A program made the position numbers and the translations under genes. Of a stretch of 64,000 bases of DNA, positions 24,398 to 36,300 are shown in pieces. The notes under the pieces are model-generated. The model was given only the letters and a program-made list of their open reading frames with translations, was not told where the DNA came from and searched no databases. Source of the DNA: Gammaproteobacteria bacterium (lineage in GTDB: Bacteria; Pseudomonadota; Gammaproteobacteria; SZUA-152); NCBI GenBank assembly GCA_029882975.1, contig JAOUJW010000007.1:124001-188000 (forward strand), given 5' to 3'. How positions within the stretch are numbered: position 1 is the first letter of the stretch; the number at the start of each line of letters is the position of its first letter.

Positions 24398-25996
24398 ATG
24401 AAAACAATCGCCATTAGTTTGCTGGGAACCGTGTTGGATCAACGCGGCCGCGGTAAAAAACGCTGGGAAAAATGGCGCCCCACTCTGTCCCTGTGCCAAC
24501 AGGAAGACCTGCTCATCGACCGCATGGAACTGGTGTTTCAGGCCCGCTACCAATCCTTGGCAGACCTGGTGACTCAGGACATTAAGCAGGTTTCACCGGA
24601 AACGGAAGTGCACCACCATTTAATTGAGCTTGAGAACCCCTGGGATTTCGAGGAAGTGTACGGTGCCTTGCATGACTTCGCGCGGGAATATCCCTTTAAG
24701 CGCGATAAAGAAGATTACTTAATTCACATCACCACCGGGACTCATGTGGCGCAAATCTGCCTGTATTTATTAACCGAGGCCCACTATTTGCCGGGTCGAT
24801 TAGTACAAACCTCCCCACCGGACCGCGGCCTGAGTGCTACCGGCCGTTATCAGATCATCGATTTGGATCTATCCAAATACGATCAAATTGCCTCGCGCTT
24901 TTTCCGCGAACACAAAGAAGGTACGGTGTACCTGAAAGGCGGCATTGAAACCAAAAACAAAGAATTCAACCGCGTCATAGCCCAATTGGAAAAAATATCC
25001 ATCAATTCTCGCGACCCTATTTTGCTGACCGGCCCGACCGGCGCCGGTAAATCACAACTAGCCCAACGCGTGTATCAATTAAAGCAGCAGCGGGACCAGG
25101 TCAATGGCCGCTTGGTGGAAGTCAACTGCGCGACCCTGCGTGGTGAAAACGCCATGTCTGCGTTATTTGGACACAAAAAGGGAGCTTTCACCGGCGCCGC
25201 CAGTCACAGAGCCGGACTGCTACTGGAAGCCAACGAAGGCGTGTTGTTCTTGGATGAAATCGGCGAACTGGGCGCGGACGAACAAGCCATGTTGTTACGC
25301 GCCATTGAAGATAAAAACTTTATTCCCTTTGGGTCCGACACACCGGTGAGCAGTAATTTCCAACTCATTGCCGGCACCAACCGCGATTTGTTTGCCGATA
25401 GCCGCAGTGGCCGGTTTCGAGAAGATCTACTGGCACGCATCAACCTCTGGACCTACCGCCTGCCCGCATTAAAAGAGCGCATGGAAGACTTGGAAGTTAA
25501 CCTGGATTATGAGTTGGAACGCTTTGCCCAAAAAGCCGGGGCCCTGGTGAGCTTTAACAAAGCCGCCCGCAAACGTTATTTGCAATTTGCCCACAGCGAC
25601 GCCGCCCGTTGGCGCGCCAATTTCCGTGATCTCAACGCCAGCGTCACCCGCATGGCCACCCTGGCCGATGGCGGTCGTATCACCGAAGACGTGGTGCAAG
25701 AAGAAATTGTGCGCCTGCGTCACGACTGGTCTGCAGGGGCAACACCCGACGACCCCAAAACGGTGACGGCTGGATTTCTTGATCCGGAATTGCATGCACA
25801 ACTGGATTTGTTTGAACACATTCAATTGGCCGGTGTTGTACAAGCGGTACGCAAGAGCCGGTCTATGGCGGAAGCCGGACGGCAATTATTCGATCAAAGC
25901 CGTAAGCAAAAACGATCCAGTAACGACAGCCATCGCCTCAAGCAGTTTTTAGCCAAGTATAAATTGGAATTTGAACAACTGCACGACGACGCTTAA
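24398..25996 (+). CDS. rtcR: Sigma54-dependent activator RtcR with CARF sensor domain
   Basis: 532 residues. The N-terminal CARF-type sensor (about 1-180) begins TIAISLLGTVLDQRGRG and contains HITTGTHVAQICLYLLTEA. The AAA+ domain (about 190-430) has Walker A TGPTGAGKS, the sigma54-contacting loop KGAFTGA (GAFTGA) and Walker B VLFLDEIGE. The C-terminal segment ends in a helix-turn-helix-like region (about 480-530). RtcR activates rtcBA when the CARF domain senses damaged RNA, probably RNA ending in 2',3'-cyclic phosphate. It is divergent from rtcB with the sigma54 site between them. Confidence 0.95.
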   Translation: MKTIAISLLGTVLDQRGRGKKRWEKWRPTLSLCQQEDLLIDRMELVFQARYQSLADLVTQDIKQVSPETEVHHHLIELENPWDFEEVYGALHDFAREYPFKRDKEDYLIHITTGTHVAQICLYLLTEAHYLPGRLVQTSPPDRGLSATGRYQIIDLDLSKYDQIASRFFREHKEGTVYLKGGIETKNKEFNRVIAQLEKISINSRDPILLTGPTGAGKSQLAQRVYQLKQQRDQVNGRLVEVNCATLRGENAMSALFGHKKGAFTGAASHRAGLLLEANEGVLFLDEIGELGADEQAMLLRAIEDKNFIPFGSDTPVSSNFQLIAGTNRDLFADSRSGRFREDLLARINLWTYRLPALKERMEDLEVNLDYELERFAQKAGALVSFNKAARKRYLQFAHSDAARWRANFRDLNASVTRMATLADGGRITEDVVQEEIVRLRHDWSAGATPDDPKTVTAGFLDPELHAQLDLFEHIQLAGVVQAVRKSRSMAEAGRQLFDQSRKQKRSSNDSHRLKQFLAKYKLEFEQLHDDA

Positions 25997-26052
25997 CGAC
26001 ACACTGATCACTTTTTGTAACCTTGAAAACTTTTGAAAATCTTTGACAGCTT

Positions 26053-26081
26053 TTGACAAGTACAGCGCTTCCTGTTTTAAT
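26053..26081 (+). promoter_or_regulatory. Sigma70 promoter of the MDR oxidoreductase gene
   Basis: Consensus TTGACA and TTTAAT separated by 17 bp, ending 38 bp upstream of the ATG at 26120. The surrounding sequence contains three similar CTTTTGA(A/C)A-type runs. Confidence 0.6.
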
Positions 26082-26119
26082 TGTTAGTGTATTATCCACA
26101 CTAAACGAAAGGACTCGAC

Positions 26120-27079
26120 ATGAAAGCAGCGGTTTATTCGGAATACGGCGAAGTCGACGTCATTAGCATTAAGGAACTGGACACTCCTACGCCCAAGGAC
26201 AACGAAGTCCTGGTTAAAATCCACGCCACCTCTGTAAACGCTTCCGACTGGGAAATACTGCGGGGTAAACCGCTATACGCTCGAATCTATGGTCTGAGAA
26301 AACCGCGCTTTGCTGTGCTGGGTTCGGATATTGCCGGGGAAGTGGTTGCCGTAGGTAAAAAAGTTCGTGGTTTTAAAGACGGCGATGCAGTATTTGGCGA
26401 TGTATTCGAATCGTTCGGCGGATTTGCCGAATTCGCCTGCGTGCCCCAACAAATGTTGTTACACAAGCCGGATTTTATTAGCTTTGAACAAGCCTGCGCC
26501 CTACCGCAAGCGGCAGCCATTGCGATCCAGTGCATACGCGACAAAGGCCAGGTTAAATCCGGTGATAAAGTGCTCATCATTGGCGCCGGCGGTGGCTCCG
26601 GTAGCTTTGCCATTCAAATCGCCAAATATTTCGGCGCCCACGTTACCGGAGTAGACAACGGCGAAAAGCAGGATACCATGGGCGCATTAGGCGCGGACCG
26701 GGTGGTTGATTACACCCGGGAAGATTTCACCCAAAGCGCGGAGCGTTATGATTTAATCCTGGATCTGGCAGCTCATCGCTCCTTATGGCAATGTCGGCGT
26801 GTACTAAAACCCGCTGGCAAATACTATATGGTGGGTGGTGCCATGAAGCAGGTATTACAACTGCTCACTCTGGGCACAGTGGTTTCCCTATTCAGCAAAC
26901 AATCCATACGCATGCTGGCCTTGAAATCCAATCAAGGACTGGATTTTGTATTGCAACTAATTGAATCCGGACATATTCAAATACCGCTGGACCGCAGCTT
27001 TCCCCTTTCGGATACCGCCGCTGCCATCAACCATCTGGGCCAGGGGCACGTTAAAGGTAAAGTGGTCATTACAGTTTAG
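26120..27079 (+). CDS. NAD(P)H-dependent MDR oxidoreductase (quinone-oxidoreductase-like)
   Basis: 319-residue zinc-free medium-chain dehydrogenase/reductase. The GroES-like N-domain (1-120) includes VLGSDIAGEVVAVGKKV; the Rossmann domain (about 125-260) includes the nucleotide motif IIGAGGGSGSFAIQIAKYFGA and a LGADRVVDYT segment typical of NADPH:quinone reductases. No structural or catalytic zinc Cys/His set is present. It probably reduces quinones or enones; the substrate is not predictable. AAAGGA lies 7-8 nt before the ATG, and it has its own promoter. Confidence 0.88.
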   Translation: MKAAVYSEYGEVDVISIKELDTPTPKDNEVLVKIHATSVNASDWEILRGKPLYARIYGLRKPRFAVLGSDIAGEVVAVGKKVRGFKDGDAVFGDVFESFGGFAEFACVPQQMLLHKPDFISFEQACALPQAAAIAIQCIRDKGQVKSGDKVLIIGAGGGSGSFAIQIAKYFGAHVTGVDNGEKQDTMGALGADRVVDYTREDFTQSAERYDLILDLAAHRSLWQCRRVLKPAGKYYMVGGAMKQVLQLLTLGTVVSLFSKQSIRMLALKSNQGLDFVLQLIESGHIQIPLDRSFPLSDTAAAINHLGQGHVKGKVVITV

Positions 27080-27387
27080 AAACTGCACAACTCCACCAAC
27101 AGCGATTGCAGTAAAATTTTTTACATTATCCTCTCTGGCCAGACCTTGGTAGAGCGAAATCGTTTACGTATTCCACCAAGCAGACCTTAAGCAAACCCTC
27201 CAACAGCGACGACACCAAACTTATTCGATAACCCCCACCTGTCACAAAGTGGGCAACGATGGATCGCGCAAACTAATCCGAATTTCGATTCGCCTCAGTT
27301 ACAAAAGATTAACTTGATTTAGTTAATATTTGGGATTATATTCCCAATTTTTGTAGCGGCTGATTCAAAGGAATAAAGGATATTATT
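27080..27387. other. Intergenic region, 308 bp
   Basis: Between the MDR gene and the DUF5666 lipoprotein gene, same strand. It contains an inverted repeat TTAAC...GTTAA (about 27309-27326) overlapping a possible -10 TTAATATT, and a weak 6-bp hairpin TTGGGA/TCCCAA followed by TTTTT (27330-27352), which could be a terminator or a leader hairpin. An AAGGA ribosome site precedes 27388. No ORF or RNA gene is convincing. Confidence 0.4.
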
Positions 27388-28620
27388 ATGAATATCAAAA
27401 AGTTACTGATTTTATGTGGAGTTTTAGCAACGACTGTGGGGCTGTGGGCTTGCAGTGATTCCGGCAATGCATCCCTGAGTGGCAATTCGCGGACTATTGT
27501 TGGTGTGATCACCGGATTTGGCAGTGTGTTTGTCAATGGAACCGAGTACGAAACCTCACATGCCAGCATCACGGTTAATGGCCAAAGTTCCAGCGAATCG
27601 GACCTGGCCGTGGGTATGCCGGTAGCTCTCAACAGCTCCGCGGATGGTACCGTCACGGCAATCAACACCGCCAATGAATTGGAAGGGATAGTGTTAAACA
27701 ATGACATGGCAACTAACAGCACACTCAATATCATGGGCCTGACGGTGGTGGTGGATAACAATACTTTGTTTGAAAGCAAGGTTGCAGGAATTAATAGTGC
27801 CGCCGCCATTGCCCCAGGAAATATTGTGGAAGTCTATGGTTTCAATGGCGATAACGACCAAGTATTTGCAACACGCTTAGAGGTATATGCCGCCAATATC
27901 ATTGATTTCTTAAGCGTTCACCCACAGGGAGTGGAGGTCAAAGCGGCGTTGAGCAACCTGGATTCCACCGCCAAAACCTTTATGATCGGCACACTGCCGG
28001 TGAGCTACAACGACAACATCGTAGACAGCGGCCCTTTGGTTAACGGTCAGTTTGTCGAAGTGAAAAGCACGGAAGGGATAGTTAATAATGTGCTTATTGC
28101 CGGCAAAGTGGAACCCGCGATCAAAGGTGTACCCGGCACCGACTCAGGTGAATTTGAAACCCGCGCCAAAGTTACCCGCGACTATGATGGCACCAGCTTT
28201 GGTATCGCCGGTGTGAATGTGATAATCACATCCGCTACGGAGTATAGAAACGGTGCCTCCGAGGCGGATTTGGTTGGCGGAACCTTGCTCAAAGTAGAAG
28301 GTCATTTTGACAGCAACGGTGATGTCGTAGCCAAAAAAGTGGAACTGGAAATCGAAACAGAAGTAAGCATTGAAACGGAAGGTTTTGTAAGCGCCGTAGA
28401 AACCAGTGACGTCAACATCGGCACAGTAAGCTTGGAAAGTGGTCGCAGCTTTGAAGTGAACAACCTGACGGTCATGGTGGACAACCGCAGCATCGACCGA
28501 CAACGCATGTTCAACTTGTCTATGCTTGCCGCAGGAGATTACATCAAAGCCGGCCTGCATCAGAACCCAAGCACTGGCTCAGAGCTGGCACTCAAATTAA
28601 AACGGGATGACGCTCCTTAG
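27388..28620 (+). CDS. DUF5666-domain lipoprotein
   Basis: 410 residues with a signal peptide and a plausible lipobox (LWAC, Cys near residue 22). The exported part is built from repeated OB-fold-like beta units of DUF5666 type: IVGVITGFGSVFVNGTEYET at about residue 37, then similar units near 100, 190, 260 and 320, each about 70-80 residues. Such proteins are periplasmic or outer-membrane-facing and of unknown function. The gene is convergent with the Met/His-rich outer-membrane gene and shares its bidirectional terminator. Confidence 0.82.
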   Translation: MNIKKLLILCGVLATTVGLWACSDSGNASLSGNSRTIVGVITGFGSVFVNGTEYETSHASITVNGQSSSESDLAVGMPVALNSSADGTVTAINTANELEGIVLNNDMATNSTLNIMGLTVVVDNNTLFESKVAGINSAAAIAPGNIVEVYGFNGDNDQVFATRLEVYAANIIDFLSVHPQGVEVKAALSNLDSTAKTFMIGTLPVSYNDNIVDSGPLVNGQFVEVKSTEGIVNNVLIAGKVEPAIKGVPGTDSGEFETRAKVTRDYDGTSFGIAGVNVIITSATEYRNGASEADLVGGTLLKVEGHFDSNGDVVAKKVELEIETEVSIETEGFVSAVETSDVNIGTVSLESGRSFEVNNLTVMVDNRSIDRQRMFNLSMLAAGDYIKAGLHQNPSTGSELALKLKRDDAP

Positions 28621-28712
28621 CCACAAACGATTAACCCCTGGTCATCTTTGTGATTGATGGAAATGGATGCTTCCATCGGTCGTAAGGATGGCCATATTAC
28701 AAGTCGGCAAAA

Positions 28713-28743
28713 CAAAACCCCCAGCCAAAATCCGGGGGTTTTG
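28713..28743. terminator. Bidirectional rho-independent terminator
   Basis: CAAAACCCCC and GGGGGTTTTG form a 10-bp stem with an 11-nt loop, with A/T runs on both sides. It sits between the convergent DUF5666 gene (ends 28620) and the outer-membrane gene (ends 28822) and could end both transcripts. Confidence 0.8.
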
Positions 28744-28783
28744 TGTTAAGCCACATGTGTTAAGCCACATGTTTTAAGCCGAG
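28744..28783. repeat. Short tandem repeat, 14 bp
   Basis: Two exact copies of TGTTAAGCCACATG and a partial third (TTTTAAGCCGAG), directly beside the bidirectional terminator. Confidence 0.75.
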
Positions 28784-28821
28784 TATTCTAAACCAAGAGC
28801 AAGTAATATCCTTGGTCGACG

Positions 28822-30288
28822 TTAAAACATAAACCCGCCCTTCAGCCCCATAATCCACGAAGTTTCCATTTGCGGTCCAAACAGATTTTGATACAAAGGC
28901 ATGGTAAACTCTGCGGCAATGCTGCTCATGCCGGCATTTTCGTACTTAAGCCCCAAGCCCATGTCCAAACGTTGGCCTCCATAGTTTTGAAAATCGGCGG
29001 TAGGTGACATGGTCGTATTCAACTCCGGATCAGCGCCGCTGATTCGACCCGTCTCGCGGAATTTAAGATCCAGGTCCGCTCGCATGGTGCGATTCAGAGT
29101 AAAGCGTGCCCAGGCACCCGTGGTATATTTATCTCCCAAGGTGTAGTTGTTATCGTTGGTACCGGTACGAGCGGTATACTCAAAATTGGCACCCAGTTGC
29201 ACTCCACCCAGTCTCGTCTGGTAACCGGCACCCATTATAAAGTCATAAGTACCCGATCCCAGTTGCATACCATAGGGATACTTGGTGACACTGGCACTGG
29301 TGGCGGTATGCTGCATCATGCCCCGTTCATCAATACTGCCGGTAGGCAAACTAATACCCAGCTTCAGGTCGACCCCTTTGACAGGTGCTTCTACAGTAAT
29401 CACGGTGTCCGCCAGTCCGGCGTTGGACATCGTAGACTCTGTCCCATCATTAGATACCATTCCCATGTTATTACTCATATAATGCCCCATCCCCATGATC
29501 ATATAATTGCGGGTGTGGTACATAAGCATGACCATGTGCATATCCATCGTCATATCCGTCGGCGCCATGTTGTAGTTATAAGAGGTTCCGTTGACGACCA
29601 CTTTGGATGAAACACTGTCCGTGGTATCCAACAAACCGTCCATATACATGCGTTCGTATTTATATTCCGCCATGAGCATACCCCCACCCTTGTGACTGTG
29701 GCGGGAGTGATCAATACGGGCGCCATGGCGCATTAAAGTTCCATCGGGCATTAAATGGTAACCCTCCGGCGCCACCGCACGACTGGGATCGTTGGCCATT
29801 AACACACCACCGGCCATAGTGTGGTAACCGGGCGGAATCGCACCAAAATCATCCACTGTTGCCGCCGAACCGGTTTTTTGAGCTTGTGCCGCTTCCATGC
29901 TTCCCGCAACAGCCTCTCCACCGATGGCGCCACTACCAAGAGAATCACTGCCCGTGGATTCACTGTTGATTTCATTACTGAGAGCATCAAGCAAGTCGCC
30001 GGCAGCCGATCCTTCTTCTATTTTGCGCAATACACCATCTTCCGACAACCGGTAGCCTTCCGGTGCCACCGCCTTTGAGGGATTATTGGCCATAATGTCA
30101 CCATTAGGCATGCGGTGAAATCCTGGTGGTATTTCTTCCGTCGCAACAGAATTCGTAGGAATCACAGTTAAACAGGCCAGCATAAGTGCTGCGGGCGCAA
30201 AACCAATTGCCCCCTTTTTATGGTTAGTTTTGTGGTTAGCATTCATAGAAACCCCCACTTTATTCAAATTGTTTTTATTTGTATTCAT
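28822..30288 (-). CDS. Met/His-rich outer-membrane beta-barrel protein
   Basis: 488 residues. After a signal peptide (cleavage near the VAT of TNSVATEEIPPG) come two copies of a motif of the form IPPGxHxMxxGxxMANxPSxAVAPEGYxL (about residues 53-85 and 150-190), then a His cluster HSRHSHKGG and a barrel-like region. Within it TDMTMDMHMVMLMYH and IMGMGHYMSNNMGM are extremely rich in Met and His. The end, MGLKGGFMF, has the terminal aromatic residue of outer-membrane barrels. Met/His density suggests copper contact (inference). AGGAG precedes the ATG at 30288 by 6 nt; a second ATG at 30246 has GGGGG upstream. It follows the giant lipoprotein gene on the same strand. Confidence 0.75.
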   Translation of the reverse strand: MNTNKNNLNKVGVSMNANHKTNHKKGAIGFAPAALMLACLTVIPTNSVATEEIPPGFHRMPNGDIMANNPSKAVAPEGYRLSEDGVLRKIEEGSAAGDLLDALSNEINSESTGSDSLGSGAIGGEAVAGSMEAAQAQKTGSAATVDDFGAIPPGYHTMAGGVLMANDPSRAVAPEGYHLMPDGTLMRHGARIDHSRHSHKGGGMLMAEYKYERMYMDGLLDTTDSVSSKVVVNGTSYNYNMAPTDMTMDMHMVMLMYHTRNYMIMGMGHYMSNNMGMVSNDGTESTMSNAGLADTVITVEAPVKGVDLKLGISLPTGSIDERGMMQHTATSASVTKYPYGMQLGSGTYDFIMGAGYQTRLGGVQLGANFEYTARTGTNDNNYTLGDKYTTGAWARFTLNRTMRADLDLKFRETGRISGADPELNTTMSPTADFQNYGGQRLDMGLGLKYENAGMSSIAAEFTMPLYQNLFGPQMETSWIMGLKGGFMF

Positions 30289-30315
30289 CGGTATCTCCTA
30301 ATTTCGTCGTCGACC

Positions 30316-30337
30316 CATCCCCCGCTAACGGGGGATG
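30316..30337 (-). other. Strong intercistronic hairpin
   Basis: Perfect 9-bp stem CATCCCCCG / CGGGGGATG with a 4-nt loop in the 74-bp gap between the giant lipoprotein gene and the downstream outer-membrane gene. Without a U tract it is better read as an mRNA stabiliser or partial attenuator that sets the ratio of the two products. Confidence 0.65.
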
Positions 30338-30362
30338 CGCGTAATCTTTATTGGCCCATACT

Positions 30363-33300
30363 TTACTGACCAATACTTTCGACGAACCACACATGGTGCA
30401 TGGCTGTACTGGAAGTGCTCATGTGCTGATCCCAGGCAACACCCACCTTTCCGTTATTATTGATAGCGATACTAACGCTGCCTGCATCGTTGTCTGCGGC
30501 CGTGTCGTAGGAAGCCAGCAGCGAAGGCTCCATTCCCCACGCCTGGCCCATCGGTGCAACGTTGAGATACACATTGTCCAGTTCATCGGTACGATTCAAA
30601 CTGGTCCATGCGGCGTAGGCGTTACCGGCAGCATCCAATACATATTGCAGATTGCTTTCACGCTCCGCGTTAACTCCGCTTACCTGGGATGGTGCTTCCA
30701 CATGCCACATGGACATACCATTGGTATCGGTCATGTAGTGAATCATCGCCGTCATATAACGGACCGGAGAATTACTGTTTCCGTCTGTCGTGTATTCCCG
30801 CCAGGCTGCCATGAAATGATAGGCGTCACCTGCGACGATGACTACATCGCTACGACGGCGTAAACGCACACCATCGCCGGTGGTTTTGTTATTAATATTT
30901 CCTCTGGCTGACCATCCGTTACCATCGTAAATATAGGCATTAATCGTGTTATTACCCGTGTCGGTGGATAACACCACGGTGTTACCACCGGCAGTGGCCA
31001 CATCTGTTTGATTAGTGGTCATACCGCTTGGACCATTGGATTCCGCCGACCATCCCTGCATAGGTACATAAACAGCCATTTTCAGATTAAACCCGCCAAT
31101 GTTGGTATTGGGATTGTCCACCAGCCAGGATACCTGCACCTCACCATTGGCGTGCACCACATGGGGAGTCAACACGTTGCGGGAAGGTACGGTTAAGGTT
31201 TCGGTATTTAACCAACCCCTGCTTTGCATATAGTGTTTGGCATGTATGTCCGTAGAGGTATCGCCGATGTCGCTCCAGACAACCGATACCATGCCCGTTT
31301 CATTGGTGGTTAGCTGGCGGGTTCTGCGACTGGTACGGGCATTGATCTCCGGCACAAGTCGTTTACTCCACCCTGCAGCCGGATCAAAGTTAGCCAAATA
31401 CAAAACTTCACCGTCACTAATCAAACCATACAGCATACCGCTGGCAGGAATGGCCTGCATGGACTCCAATACTGCCGCTACCGACAAATCACTAAACAGG
31501 TTGCTATCCGCCAATGCATTAGCCCAAACAGCGTTGTCTTCACTACGAATCACTTGATTGGTAACCGTTGTCACGGAGTTTTCTCCACGACTGATATTGG
31601 CCATCCCAATACGTATGGAAGTCACATCCGAATCATCCATAGCCACTTGAGGGCCATACATGCGGAAGCGGCTGGTACTGTGCATCATTTGCGATACCAT
31701 AACCGGTGTCGTCCAACCGCTAATAGTGGGAATGGCGTTACCACCCGCTGAGGGGTCGGTCGTGCCGGTTCCCGGGTTGGTAGGCTGGCTTGGCGTACCC
31801 GTACCTGTGCCAGAATCAGTGGCCGGCGTAAGATTGGTAAGAGACGTAGCCCGGCTATTTCGATGCACGCTCACCATATCATTGTTGCCGTCTGAATGAC
31901 CGACGACCCAGACGGTGTGCGGTATATCGTTATTGTCCAATGCGGTAGCCAGGGACTGAATGTGACCGCTTCCGTTCAACACGGTTCCAATCAACTCCTT
32001 TTGCGACCAAGGCGTACTCATGGCTTCTTTATAGCTGGCGACCACGTTACTGCCGCCGGACGTGGATTCCACCCAGGCCGCCGCCACTTTACCCGCATCA
32101 TTCATACTCAGTTCAAGCGCAGCGACTTCCGATTGAGTCCAGGCATGCATAACAGTGGCTGCAGTATGCCAACCCATGCTTGGCATGTACTGCGCCGCTT
32201 TAAGAACATTCATCATGCCACTGGCATTTTCAGCCGCCATGGCCGAGTCTTTTTCCACCCAAGCCACGCTGATATGACCCGCAGTGTTCTTGGCATACAC
32301 AGGAGCCAGGGCAATAGTGGATGTTGAAGTGGCGGATTGCCCATCCAAACGTTGCTCTGTTCCCCAAGCCGAACTGCTGTAAGACAGGCTGTAGATTTCG
32401 TGCATGGCCATACCATTAGTCATTTGCATTTGGGTATGTAAAACCATTACCAAATCGTCATTGCCTGCACCCCGGTTGAGAACGCCGGAAGCCAATCGGT
32501 TCAACATGACACCACCGGTGGTTACTGAAGACACCGTACCCCATACTTTATTGACGGTGTCATAAGTTGCCGTTTGCAGTGATGTCGCCCCATTTTGCTG
32601 CTCCAGCCACACAGCCCGAATATTATTGTTGCCATCCACGGCGGCCAAGAGAAAGTGATTTACCAAAGCCGGTGGATTTGCCATATCCATGCGATGCAAT
32701 TCCATGGAAGCCAGACTTTCCCATTGGTCAGCGGCGGTACGAGTGTGCACCCGCAGACCAAAACCATTGTTCATATGTGTCTGGCCCAGCAAATAATTGG
32801 TGTTATTGGAATCGCTAACAATCCTTGCTGCATGAACTTGAGCCGGCAAGGTAGCGCTACCCATAAAGTGCCCCATGGAACTCATGAACTCGCTGCTTAG
32901 GCTTTGCGTACCGGCATTCCAGGCCACGATGCCGCTTCCCGTACCCGGATTGGCAACAAACTGCACATCCGTTGCCGCCGTGCTGTAACCGATGGGTTGA
33001 AACATATTGCCGCTTGGACCACTCCAGGTATAAGCACCGCCGGCACTACCCACCCCACGCATCAGTGAAAATTCCGCTACGGTGTACTCGCCGGCCTGAT
33101 CCGGTACGGACTGGGTTACCCAATTGATAAACAAGTTTCCGTTGGCCACCTGCACTTTGGGAGCAACAATAACCGGCATGTCCGTAGTAACGAAACCAGC
33201 AGAGGTAATTTCTGTTGCTGTTCCCCAACTGTCGGTCACCAGGGATGGGTCCGTTGTTGGATCCAAGGTACCACCGCCCGGGTTCGTGGGTTGATCCGGG

Positions 33301-36300
33301 TTGGTAGACGGTTGCGTACCGGGAGCCGTGGTTATACTGATATCCACTGCGCGTTGACTCATTTTACCGGTATACATGACACCGCTTGCGGAGCCGGCAC
33401 CTTCAGCCCATACAATCCACGGAAGACCATTGCTGTGCAGTACGCCTGTCACCGCACTCACTTCGGTCGGTGCGGCAACGGTGGCAACCAATTCCTTCAT
33501 TTCCCAATGCAGGGTTGCCGGGCGCAGGGCATCCAGTACTCGAGTGTCTGTGTCCGTCTCAGTCCAGTAAGCCAGGGCGTCACCATTGGAATTCAACGCA
33601 ACACCCAGATTCGCTATGGCGGCACCGTCAGCCGGTATGGCGATATTCTCAACCACACCCCAGCCTCCTATGGGTTCAAAAAGCAAGGACTTGATGGCTG
33701 TCATGCCCATATGGACTTCCACCCAGGATACTAACTGGGTTACTTGGTTCACAGCAAAAGTGGGCTGACTCAAGGTGGTCATATTGCTCATCTCATCTCG
33801 CTGAGTAGCAGGCGCCCAGTTGGTACCATCATAGTCTGTGGTATACACCATTTGATCTGTACCTGTATCCACGTACAAGGCCACGTGCGCGGTGTCGCCT
33901 CCCTGTACTCCCGAGAGGCTCATGGCAGTAATTGCACCTATATCCACAATATTATTGGCATCTGCAGAACTCAACACTGCAGCTACCGAATTACTTTCCC
34001 ACGCACCACTGGAGGTGTTGTACACCGCAGTCATGAGACGTGTAGTGGTTCCTTGGGTTTCTCGCCACACAGCGCGAATGTTGTTATTGCCATCAACCGT
34101 GGTTTTTAAGGTGCCGTCGCTGTAGACCACCGTTGGCATCGTGCCCATACCCATGCGGTGCAATTCCTGCGCTGCAGACCAGGCACTGGAGCCGGTTCGA
34201 GTATATACATTCAAACCAAACCCATTCATTGCCGCAGCGATGTCACCTTTGGCTACCACATAGGCTGAATTACCCTGGGTCAATAGACTGGCATCCTGAC
34301 CTGTACCGATTTCGGCAGTACCCATAAAGTGAACCATGGTTCCCATATCCATGAACTCGCTGGCCTTTATTAAACCCGCTTCATCCCACAGGGCATAACC
34401 CAGCATGTTGGTATGACCCACGTATTGAATCAGTGAGGTATTAGCGGCAACATTGGTGGGCTGCCAAGGGCCGTCCCAGCTGTAACCGGTAATACCGTTC
34501 TCAGCCCGTTTCACACTCATCGTTTCGCCGTTATCGGACTTGAAGGTGGAGCTGAAAAACACTGTGTCCGCACCAACGATCTGCAGCTTCTGTTGCACGC
34601 TGGGATTGGCAGCCCCTTGAGAATTCACCATGGACAAATCGGTGGTGGCACCAAAATACCCGGACACATAATCAGTCCCGGTTTCCACAACAGGGTTCAC
34701 CTCGGGTGGTAAAGGTTGCGTGCCCACAGGCTTGATATTGCGTAGGTCGGCCCGACGGGCAAACAGACGTCCTTCCAACATGATAGTGCTGTTCATGGTT
34801 CCTGTTTCATTCCACGCGATCCAGGAAGTGCCGTTTTCATGCAGAACAGCTGTCATATGACTAACGTTTGTTCCTAGCAATAATTTAGTCACCAGTTCCT
34901 TCATAGCCCAAGGTCCCGCCGCCGGACGTAGAACGTTCAAGACGCGAATTTCTGCACTGTCCGTTTCGGTCCAATAGGCAACCGCGTCACCGCCGTGGTT
35001 CAATGCCACACCCAAATTGGCAATGGTGGCACCCATTGCAGGCGTAGCCACATCCTCCGGGGCACCCCAACCGTCTGTCGGGGTAAAACGCAGGGACTTG
35101 ATGGTCGTCATACCCATGTGCTGTTCCACCCAGGACACAAGTTGAGTGCTATGATAAACCGCAAAGCTCGCTTGGCTCAGGGTCGTCATATCACTCATCT
35201 GATCTCTTTGTGTGGGGGCACTCCATACTGCGCCGTCATAGTCCATGGTATAGACCATCTGGTCTGCGCCCGTATCAACAAACATGGCCAAATGAGCATT
35301 AACGTTACCGTGTTCGCCGGACAAACTCATACCTGAGATACTTCCCAGATCCACACTATGCGTGGCGTCTCCTGAGCTCAACACAGGCTCTGCCATACCC
35401 CAGATCAAGGTGGTAGTATCATATACGGCTGACATTACCCGAAGCGTGGAACCCTGGGTTTCTATCCATAGAGCACGAATATTATTGTCACCGTCGAAGA
35501 TAGTTTTCAAACTTCCTTCTTGATACACAACCGTTGGCATGCCGTTCATACCCATACGATGCAGCTCTTGATCAACCGCTGTCGACCAGACGTTTGCACC
35601 GGTGCGGGTATAAACTTTCAAACCAAAACCGTTCATCATGTCAGATAATGCGATCTTAGCCATCACATATACCGAAGTCCCATAAGACAACAAACGTGCT
35701 TCCTGTCCCGTGCCGATATCTGCCGTTCCCATAAAGTGAGCTGAACCGCCCATCTCCATGAACTCGCTGGCCATAATCGATCCGGCATCATCCCACAAGG
35801 CATAACCTTCCATACCCGACCGAGCCACGAATTGGGTTAACGTCGCCGTACTAGCTGCTGTGTCTATACCCACCGGCAGCCAGAAAGGTACCGCCGCATT
35901 GGGATCGGGCTCCCAGGTATAGCCGGTGCGACTGTTCGCAGCGCGGTGAACTTTCAACACCTCACCGGGGACACCACCCAGTGTTTTACTGATACTCCAA
36001 CTGTGGAACACCGTATCACCATCCACAATTTGTAAGCGCTGAGATGCCATACTGGGATTGGCGGCTGGGGCAAGATGCTCCATCCCCAAACTCTCACCGG
36101 CGCCGAAATAACCGGAAACATAATCGGTATTCACCACTACCTCCGGTGCCACAGTAGGATCGGGTGTGGGTCCCGGAATTGGCGATGTACCGGCAGGCAC
36201 GGTGTTTTGTTTGTCAGTCATACGCCCAAACAAGCGCCCTTCGAACATAAGGCTGCTGTTCATCGTGCTGGTTTCGTTCCAGACAATCCATGGTGTACCG

